Position numbers and translations under genes: made by a program
Notes under the pieces: generated by a model
The model's input: only the letters and a program-made list of their open reading frames with translations
The model's database searches: none
What the model was told of the DNA's origin: nothing
Assembly: GCA_903954055.1 (NCBI GenBank)
Contig: CAJBMC010000156.1
Span: forward strand, 1-39,235
Reading direction: 5' to 3'
Source: an uncultured Actinomycetes bacterium
GTDB lineage: Bacteria > Actinomycetota > Actinomycetes > Nanopelagicales > Nanopelagicaceae
DNA length: 39,235 nucleotides
Shown here: positions 33,525-39,235 of the stretch, in pieces
How the letters are laid out: every line of letters starts with the position of its first letter
Position numbering within the stretch: the stretch's first letter is position 1

Positions 33525-34604
33525 GTGGCAACCGAGGTCAAGACAACAATCGAAGAGGTCCGTTCGCAGATTCGTAGCGAATTAGCGGATTACCTTGCAG
33601 GTCAACGTACCTACCTGACTTCGATCGCTTCCGAACTCGTTCCGGTATGTGATGCGCTCGATGAATTCTTACTCGATGGCGGCAAGAGATTGCGCCCTCT
33701 CTTTGCATATGCAGGTTTGATTGCCTCTGGTGCATCGCCTACTCGCGAAATTATCCGCGCAATATCAAGTCTCGAACTTTTGCAGGCATGTGCCCTTATC
33801 CACGACGACCTGATGGATCGCTCGGATACTCGTCGCGGAAAGCCCGCGATCCATCGCCACTTTGAAAACCTCCACCAATCTCAGGCGATGAATGGCTTGG
33901 CAACTCAATTCGGTGAAGCGGCAGCAGTTCTATTGGGAGATCTCGCACTTGTCTGGTCCGATCAGATGCTCAATACATCTTCGATTTCAACTGAATCACT
34001 TCTTGCTGCTCATCTCATTCACGATGAAATGCGCGTTGAATTGATGGCCGGTCAATACCTCGATGTTCGAGAAGCTGGCGAGAAAAGTTATAGCGCTGAA
34101 CGCTCGCTGCGAATTGCGCGATACAAATCTGGCAAATACACAATTGAGCGCCCGCTTCATATCGGCGCCGTTATTGGAAAACCTGCCGGAAATTCCGAGC
34201 TCCTCAACGCTCTCTCTCGTTACGGTCTTCCACTCGGTGAAGCCTTCCAATTGCGTGATGACCTGCTGGGAATTTTTGGAGATCCTTCTGTCACTGGCAA
34301 GCCAGCCGGCGATGACCTTCGTGAAGGAAAGCGCACCGTCCTCATTGCTATGACACTTGAGGCGCTCGGTGAGGTTGAAAAATCAGAGCTACTCGCACAT
34401 CTAGGAAAATCTAATCTCTCACCAGCAAAGATTGAAGAACTTCGCACAATCATCACCAACTCTGGTGCAGTTGAAAAAGTTGAAAAGCTGATTGAAAAAT
34501 TAACTCAAGAATCACTCTCCGCAATTGAAGATCCTGCAATTCACCCATCGTCGAGAGAATTTCTCACTTACATTGCGCTGAGCGCAGTAAAACGGAGCGC
34601 ATAA
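33525..34604 (+). CDS. crtE: Polyprenyl (geranylgeranyl) diphosphate synthase
   Basis: Trans-prenyltransferase predicted to make GGPP for phytoene synthesis. The 359-residue product has GGKRLRP (about 52-58), the first aspartate-rich motif DDLMD at 94-98 and the second in LRDDLLGIFGD. Residues four and five before the first motif are Ala and Cys, small side chains that allow products longer than C15; C20 is inferred from crtI and crtB directly downstream. The open frame extends upstream into metF, but GTG at 33525 gives the usual N-terminus and leaves 34 bases to metF. No ribosome-binding site is evident, so a leaderless transcript is possible. The stop overlaps crtI (TAATG). Confidence 0.9.
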   Translation: MATEVKTTIEEVRSQIRSELADYLAGQRTYLTSIASELVPVCDALDEFLLDGGKRLRPLFAYAGLIASGASPTREIIRAISSLELLQACALIHDDLMDRSDTRRGKPAIHRHFENLHQSQAMNGLATQFGEAAAVLLGDLALVWSDQMLNTSSISTESLLAAHLIHDEMRVELMAGQYLDVREAGEKSYSAERSLRIARYKSGKYTIERPLHIGAVIGKPAGNSELLNALSRYGLPLGEAFQLRDDLLGIFGDPSVTGKPAGDDLREGKRTVLIAMTLEALGEVEKSELLAHLGKSNLSPAKIEELRTIITNSGAVEKVEKLIEKLTQESLSAIEDPAIHPSSREFLTYIALSAVKRSA

Positions 34605-36088
34605 TGGCTGCACGCATCAAAGGTCCATCTCAGAAAGTTGTCGTCGTCGGAGCAGGGCTCGCAGGTCTGAGCGCTGCGCTTCGACTCGCTGGCGCAGGTC
34701 GCGATGTCACCGTCATCGAACGCGAAACCGTTCCGGGTGGACGTAATGGTCTACTCAATAAGGATGGCTATGCCTTTGATACTGGCCCAACAGTGTTGAC
34801 CATGCCATCACTTATTCAAGATGCATTCTCGGCAGTTGGTGAAGATATGAAGGATTGGCTTGAACTCATGCCAGTCTCACCGCTCTATCGCGCCTTTTAT
34901 GCAGATGGCTCACAGATTGATGTCCATGCAGATACAACGGCGATGGAGCAAGAGATTCGCGAGAAAGTTTCGGCAACCGAAGCTGCTGGCTATCGGGATT
35001 ATGTTGACTTTGTTACCAAGCTCTACAAGTACGAGATGAATGACTTTATCGATCGCAATATCGATTCACCACTTAATCTCTTGACGCCAAATCTCGCAAA
35101 ATTGATCGCCATCGGTGGTTTCAGACATTTGCAGCCAAAGGTAAATCAATTCTTGAAAGATCCGCGCTTGCAGAAGGTCTATTCATTCCAAGCTATGTAT
35201 GCAGGCGTCAGTCCTCAACAAGCTCTCGCAATCTACGCCGTTATTGCATACATGGATTCAGTTAATGGCGTCTTCTTCCCTAAGGGTGGAATGCATGCTG
35301 TTCCACGCGCACTTGCCGCTGCCGCACAGAAGCATGGCGTTAAGTTTGTCTACGGCTCTTCTGTCACATCACTAGAAAAACAAGGTTCGCGAGTCACCGC
35401 CGCAATTACCGATAAGGGCGAACGTTACGAGTGCGATGCAATCGTGATGAATCCAGATCTACCGGTTGTCTGGAAGGACCTGCTCGGTAAAGAACCACTC
35501 TCAATTAAGCGATTGAAGTACTCGCCATCATGTGTGACTTTGCTCGTTGGATCTTCCAAGCACTATGACCACGTTGCACATCACAATATCCATTTTGGTG
35601 AGTCATGGGATGGGGTCTTCGATGAGCTCATCAAGAAGAAGACACTTATGTCAGACCCATCCGTACTAGTCACAATTCCTTCTCACGATGACAAGTCGCT
35701 CGCACCCGCGGGCAAAGAGTCGTACTACGTACTGTTCCCAACGCCTAACCTCGATGCAGATATCGATTGGAACAAGGAGAAGTCACGTTATCGTGATGAA
35801 ATGATTCGAGTTTTAGAGTCACGTGGCTACACAGGTTTTGGAGATGCAATCGAGACCGAACACATGACGACTCCGCTGGACTGGCAAGCCCAAGGCATGG
35901 AACGTGGTGCTCCATTTGCGAGTGCACATACCTTCTTCCAGACCGGACCATTTCGTCCACGTAATATTGCAGCTGGCTTTGAGAATGTTGTTTTTGCTGG
36001 AAGTGGCACCCAACCAGGTGTTGGAGTTCCTATGGTTCTTATCTCAGGTCGACTTGCAGCAGAGCGCATTGTGGGACCCGTTAAGTAA
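34604..36088 (+). CDS. crtI: Phytoene desaturase CrtI
   Basis: FAD-dependent desaturase converting phytoene to lycopene or a close intermediate. The 494-residue protein has VVVGAGLAGLSAALRLAGAG (N-terminal FAD loop), GGRNGLLNKDGYAFDTGPTVLTMP, FFPKGGMHAVPRALA in the centre and the C-terminal signature FAGSGTQPGVGVPMVLISGR. Position between crtE and crtB, one-base overlap with crtE and zero-gap junction with crtB, makes the phytoene step the natural assignment, compared with the divergent copy at 30494-32020. Confidence 0.94.
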   Translation: MAARIKGPSQKVVVVGAGLAGLSAALRLAGAGRDVTVIERETVPGGRNGLLNKDGYAFDTGPTVLTMPSLIQDAFSAVGEDMKDWLELMPVSPLYRAFYADGSQIDVHADTTAMEQEIREKVSATEAAGYRDYVDFVTKLYKYEMNDFIDRNIDSPLNLLTPNLAKLIAIGGFRHLQPKVNQFLKDPRLQKVYSFQAMYAGVSPQQALAIYAVIAYMDSVNGVFFPKGGMHAVPRALAAAAQKHGVKFVYGSSVTSLEKQGSRVTAAITDKGERYECDAIVMNPDLPVVWKDLLGKEPLSIKRLKYSPSCVTLLVGSSKHYDHVAHHNIHFGESWDGVFDELIKKKTLMSDPSVLVTIPSHDDKSLAPAGKESYYVLFPTPNLDADIDWNKEKSRYRDEMIRVLESRGYTGFGDAIETEHMTTPLDWQAQGMERGAPFASAHTFFQTGPFRPRNIAAGFENVVFAGSGTQPGVGVPMVLISGRLAAERIVGPVK

Positions 36089-36967
36089 ATGTCAGACCTG
36101 CTTCAGCAATCCTATACAGAATGTAAGCGACTCAATGCGCTTCATGGAAAGACTTACTACCTAGCAACACTTTTGTTGCCGGCTAAGAAGCGACCACCAG
36201 TGCATGCCCTCTATGGATTCGCCCGCTTTGCCGATGAGATTGTCGATGATCTCGCCTCAACTTTGAGCGACCAAGAGAAGGCTGATGCGCTTCATATCTG
36301 GGGCGAGTCAGTGCTTGCTGATTTACGTAAAGGTGAAAGCAACGACCTTATCGGGCGAGCTCTCGTCGATACTGTAAAGACTTACTCGATTCCGCTGGAG
36401 TACTTTGAAGCATTTATGAGATCGATGGAGATGGACCTTACTGTCACTCGATATAAAAATTACCAAGAACTCATGACTTACGTTTACGGATCTGCAGTTG
36501 TTATCGGACTTGAGATGCTTCCCATCCTTGGTTTTAGCGATCCGCGAGCTATTGAAGCGGCAACTGCGCTCGGCACCGCCTTTCAATTAGCCAACTTTAT
36601 TCGCGATATTGATGAAGATATCGAGCGTGGCCGTATTTACATGCCGTTAGATGAATTTGCTCGCTTCGGAGTCTCGGAAGAGATGTTGCTTGCGCGCAAG
36701 CTCACTCCTGAAATCATCGAGGCAATTAAGTTTCAGATTGCACGAGTTCGTGAACTCCAGGCAAAAGCCGAAGCCGGCATCCAATACTTAGATCCAATTT
36801 CGCGTCCATGCATTAGAGCTGCCAGTGAGTTGTACTGCGGAATTGTTGATGAAATAGAAGCAAATGGTTACGACGTCTTTACCAAGCGAGCTACAACATC
36901 TACATGGCGCCGACTTCGAGTGGCGGGAATTGCATTTATCCAGACTCTCTTCCTCCGCATGCGCTAA
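36089..36967 (+). CDS. crtB: Phytoene synthase CrtB
   Basis: Condenses two GGPP to phytoene. The 292-residue sequence has the squalene/phytoene synthase motifs: YGFARFADEIVDD (about residues 42-54, first Asp-rich site) and LANFIRDIDEDIERGRIYMP (second site). The start ATG follows the crtI stop directly. The end of the gene lies just before a TPP riboswitch, with no terminator visible, so crt transcripts may run into the thiamine module unless the riboswitch itself stops them. Confidence 0.96.
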   Translation: MSDLLQQSYTECKRLNALHGKTYYLATLLLPAKKRPPVHALYGFARFADEIVDDLASTLSDQEKADALHIWGESVLADLRKGESNDLIGRALVDTVKTYSIPLEYFEAFMRSMEMDLTVTRYKNYQELMTYVYGSAVVIGLEMLPILGFSDPRAIEAATALGTAFQLANFIRDIDEDIERGRIYMPLDEFARFGVSEEMLLARKLTPEIIEAIKFQIARVRELQAKAEAGIQYLDPISRPCIRAASELYCGIVDEIEANGYDVFTKRATTSTWRRLRVAGIAFIQTLFLRMR

Positions 36968-36972
36968 GGTTT

Positions 36973-37059
36973 ATATATCGGGAGCCAAATCGGCTGAGAG
37001 GGTCTTATAAATAAGACCGACCGTTTGACCAGTTCGGTAATGCGAACTGAGAATGCTTG
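36973..37059 (+). promoter_or_regulatory. TPP (thiamine pyrophosphate) riboswitch
   Basis: The conserved thi-box elements occur in order: GGGAGCC, then GGCTGAGAGG (36992-37001), a P3 hairpin GGTCTTA-TAAA-TAAGACC (37001-37018), GACCGTTTGACC-like ACCGTTTGACC, and the pyrophosphate-side arm GTTCGG-TAATG-CGAAC with the hallmark TAATGC (37038-37043) followed by TGAGAATGC. The closing stem P1 is less clear than in E. coli thiM. The gene's ribosome-binding site (GAGG, 37059-37062) begins at the 3' edge of the aptamer and no T-run follows, so control of translation initiation is likely. It indicates the next gene handles thiamine or a precursor. Confidence 0.9.
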
Positions 37060-37068
37060 AGGTTAATA

Positions 37069-37659
37069 ATGTCATCAATCTTCTTTACCGCCTGGGGATA
37101 TCACGTCTCATATCTCGAATTCATCGCGTCGATTGTTTCCTTTATCGGCGTCGGACTTGGAATCACTGGAAAGAGAATTACCTGGCCTTGGTGGGGCATC
37201 AGTAGCGCGCTCTATCTCGTCCTATTTATTCAATGGGATCTCTTAGCAAGTGCGTTGCTGCAAATCATCTTTATTGCAGCAGCTGTGATGGGTTGGTTTG
37301 GCTGGGAAGTATCTGGTGCAAAACCTGGACCTTTCGCAAATAAGTATCGCCTCTTGACCATAGTTGCGATTTTTCTCGCAACATTTATCTTTGCGCCAAT
37401 TTTGACTCACATCGGCGCTGTTGCAGCATTTCCTGATGCGCTCCTACTCTTTGGCAGCCTTGCGGCACAGTTATTGATGGTCTATGAAAAATATGACAAC
37501 TGGCCGCTATGGCTCATTGTTGATGGCGGTTACACAGCGCTCTACGCATCACAAGGGCTACTCTTTACATCACTGCTATATGTTGCATTCACGATTATGG
37601 CTGCATTTGGATGGAGCGCTTGGTATGGAACTCACCGCCGCGCTATTAGATCTCTGTAA
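37069..37659 (+). CDS. pnuT: PnuC/PnuT-family transporter, probable thiamine importer
   Basis: A 196-residue membrane protein with about seven helices, of the PnuC family of vitamin facilitators (WPWWGISSALYLVLF, DNWPLWLIVDGGYTALYASQ). PnuC members carry nicotinamide riboside; those under TPP riboswitches are called PnuT and take up thiamine. The riboswitch immediately upstream supports PnuT. ATG at 37069 is preceded by GAGG six bases upstream; the longer open frame has only a TTG at 37057 inside the riboswitch. These facilitators need an intracellular kinase to trap the vitamin, and the next gene, overlapping by 35 bases, encodes a small kinase-like protein. Confidence 0.87.
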   Translation: MSSIFFTAWGYHVSYLEFIASIVSFIGVGLGITGKRITWPWWGISSALYLVLFIQWDLLASALLQIIFIAAAVMGWFGWEVSGAKPGPFANKYRLLTIVAIFLATFIFAPILTHIGAVAAFPDALLLFGSLAAQLLMVYEKYDNWPLWLIVDGGYTALYASQGLLFTSLLYVAFTIMAAFGWSAWYGTHRRAIRSL

Positions 37660-38161
37660 ACCATTTGATCGCCCCATCATTGCGATAGATGGTCCTGCCG
37701 GCGCCGGAAAAACAACCTTGGCTGAACATCTCAGCGCCGCTCTCTCACTTCGTTATAAGTGCACGACCCTACATATGGATAATCTCTATAACGGTTGGAA
37801 CAACTCCTTCGACTTCCATCTCAGTGATGCCTTGCTCTTGGCTTGCACCGCTCATCGAGATGCGAAAAAGTATTCGCTCTCACAGTTTGATTGGATAAAC
37901 GGTGCCTATGGGCCGGCGACCGAAATACCGGATGCGCAACTGCTTATCCTGGAAGGTGTAGGTGCATCGCTTCCAGTTATCAGACCATTTCTCGCTGCTT
38001 CAATCTGGATCGATATCGACCCACATCAAGGTTTAGAGCGAGTGATTGCTCGCGATGGTGATTCAATCTCAGCAGAGATGCAGCAATGGCTCAGTAAGCA
38101 AGAGCAACTTTTTCGCGATAACGACTCACAGAACGCCGCTGATTTCGTACTCACTACCTAG
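37625..38161 (+). CDS. P-loop NTPase, uridine kinase-like
   Basis: A 178-residue nucleotide-binding protein with Walker A IDGPAGAGKTTLAEHL (GPAGAGKT at 23-30), HMDNLYNGW (about 55-63; acidic residue of the kinase fold), LLILEGVGAS (Walker B-like) and IARDGDS in the lid area. It resembles actinobacterial proteins annotated as uridine kinase or AAA ATPase, whose substrate is unknown. It starts 35 bases inside pnuT and must be translated from the same TPP-controlled transcript, which raises the possibility that it phosphorylates thiamine or a related moiety. That is inference from context only. Confidence 0.75.
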   Translation: MELTAALLDLCKPFDRPIIAIDGPAGAGKTTLAEHLSAALSLRYKCTTLHMDNLYNGWNNSFDFHLSDALLLACTAHRDAKKYSLSQFDWINGAYGPATEIPDAQLLILEGVGASLPVIRPFLAASIWIDIDPHQGLERVIARDGDSISAEMQQWLSKQEQLFRDNDSQNAADFVLTT

Positions 38162-38170
38162 AATATCGCC

Positions 38171-39235
38171 GTGTCAGATCTCACCGGCGAACTCATCGAT
38201 GGGCGTTATCAGCTCATCCGCCAAATTGCCACAGGCGGAATGGCGAGTATCTACGAAGGTTTCGATACACGTCTTGACCGCAAGGTCGCAGTCAAAATCA
38301 TGCATCCCCACCTTGCACAAGATGAACAATTTGTAGAACGTTTCATTCGCGAAGCAAAAGCTGCCGCGGCGCTATCTCATCCCAATATCGTTGCAGTTCA
38401 GGATCAAGGATGGAACCAGAGCGGAACGCCTGCCGTCTTTATTGTGATGGAGATGATTGAGGGACATACGCTTCGCGAATATCTCAACGAACAAGGCCAC
38501 CTCTCATTCCGAGATGGCATCAGATTCTTGCTACCAGTATTAAGCGCACTTGCAGCCGCCCATAAACAAGGCATTGTGCATCGAGATATCAAGCCAGAAA
38601 ATATCTTGGTATCAAAAGAGGGGCGAATAAAGATTGCAGATTTTGGCTTAGCGAAGGGGCCGCTGCTCGGTTCGACCATGACGGCAGAATCCAGTGTCAT
38701 TCTTGGAAGCGTTTCATATTTATCACCGGAGCAAGTTCAGCGAGGCGTTGCAGATTCGCGTTCAGATGTCTACGCCGTTGGAATCACTTCATTTGAGTTA
38801 TTTACTGGAAAGAAGCCATTTGATGGAGATGCGCCAATCCAAATTGCTTATATGCATGTTAATGAGCGAGTGCCTCGAGTAAGCACTCTCATCTCTGATT
38901 TTCCACACGAGTTAGATGAGCTCATCTACCGAGCGACTTCGGCCGATCCAGATGAACGCCCACGAGATGCATCCGAATTTCATTCACAGCTCTCAGCCAT
39001 TAGCGCCAAACTCAATCCAAAAGAGAATCAGCTCAGTCTCGAGCTCGATATCCCGATCCAGCCGATGCGCCCAAAGACAAAGAAGAAATCTTTGCGAAAT
39101 CGAGTTAAGGAGTTAACGACTCAACTTCCAACTAGCACCGAAACGTCACCTGTTGAAACACTTGCTGAAAAGGTTTCGGTACCCGAAGGTGAAACCACCG
39201 CTCAAATTGCACGCCGAAAGAAGATCAGCAAGCGA
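38171..39235 (+). CDS. Serine/threonine protein kinase, PknL/PknB-like (3' end outside window)
   Basis: Hanks-type kinase, 355 codons visible from a GTG at 38171, nine bases after the previous stop; the frame stays open to the window end. Kinase elements: glycine loop IATGGMASIYEG (19-30), Lys42 in VAVKIM, catalytic HRDIKPEN (137-144), DFGLAKG (157-163), SPEQ in place of APE, and SDVYAVG. The domain ends near residue 280, followed by a polar, basic juxtamembrane stretch (KTKKKSLRNR). No membrane helix or PASTA domain appears before the sequence ends. The metF-polyprenyl synthase neighbourhood matches that of PknL (Rv2176), so PknL is the best orthologue guess; ribosome-binding site is not obvious. 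Confidence 0.93.
   Translation, partial: MSDLTGELIDGRYQLIRQIATGGMASIYEGFDTRLDRKVAVKIMHPHLAQDEQFVERFIREAKAAAALSHPNIVAVQDQGWNQSGTPAVFIVMEMIEGHTLREYLNEQGHLSFRDGIRFLLPVLSALAAAHKQGIVHRDIKPENILVSKEGRIKIADFGLAKGPLLGSTMTAESSVILGSVSYLSPEQVQRGVADSRSDVYAVGITSFELFTGKKPFDGDAPIQIAYMHVNERVPRVSTLISDFPHELDELIYRATSADPDERPRDASEFHSQLSAISAKLNPKENQLSLELDIPIQPMRPKTKKKSLRNRVKELTTQLPTSTETSPVETLAEKVSVPEGETTAQIARRKKISKR

Noticed and set aside
37484-37624. N-terminal extension of the P-loop kinase
   Set aside because: The extra 47 codons lie within pnuT and contain no domain; homology starts at the ATG at 37625 just before the Walker A region.
1-39235. tRNA, rRNA, insertion sequences, prophage or att sites
   Set aside because: Reading both strands showed no cloverleaf with a T-arm, no transposase or integrase and no long duplicated ends; gene order looks like ordinary core chromosome with accessory operons.

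Overview
The window looks like chromosome of a small, streamlined actinobacterium. The cell-division/peptidoglycan (dcw) cluster has the actinobacterial order, with sepF, yggS and pgeF beyond ftsZ, an actinobacterial-type LexA box (CGAAC-N4-GTTCG), DUF3040 and DUF6504 proteins, and a metF / polyprenyl synthase / Ser-Thr kinase neighbourhood like the one around pknL in Mycobacterium. Base composition is moderate rather than GC-rich, GTG starts are common, most genes overlap by 1-35 bases, and no gene-free stretch exceeds about 260 bases. This fits a freshwater acI-like (Nanopelagicales) planktonic actinobacterium; that assignment is inference, since no rRNA or marker phylogeny is available here.

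Region 1 (1-18.9 kb): the 3' part of ileS converges on a long leftward operon. In transcription order it is mraZ, rsmH, an ftsL-like gene, ftsI, murE, murF, mraY, murD, ftsW, murG, murC, ftsQ, ftsZ, pgeF, yggS, sepF and yggT. MurE has the DNPR motif of meso-diaminopimelate-adding enzymes. Upstream of mraZ is an array of 10-bp repeats that reads as a MraZ operator, and the mraZ-rsmH gap holds a nested inverted-repeat structure plus short tandem repeats. The divIVA/wag31 gene that often sits between yggT and ileS in relatives is absent.

Region 2 (18.9-24.1 kb): a leftward SOS mutagenesis cassette under a palindromic LexA box: DUF6504, a second DnaE-type polymerase, dinB (Pol IV), then DUF3040 and a strong terminator.

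Region 3 (24.2-27.5 kb): small membrane and transport genes (DoxX, TauE/SafE permease, MFS transporter, EamA-type transporter) and a YbaK-type deacylase that keeps only its C-terminal half.

Region 4 (27.5-37.0 kb): carotenoid biosynthesis in two rightward modules. The first is VOC protein, crtA-like, cruF, cruG-like glycosyltransferase and crtD/crtI-like desaturase. The second is crtE, crtI, crtB. Two leftward genes (a CDP-alcohol phosphatidyltransferase and metF) lie between them. With no lycopene cyclase in view, the set predicts an acyclic, hydrated, 3,4-desaturated, 2-oxygenated and glycosylated C40 carotenoid.

Region 5 (37.0-39.2 kb): a TPP riboswitch precedes a PnuC/PnuT-family transporter (a likely thiamine importer) overlapping a small P-loop kinase, then a GTG-started PknL/PknB-like Ser/Thr kinase that runs off the window end.
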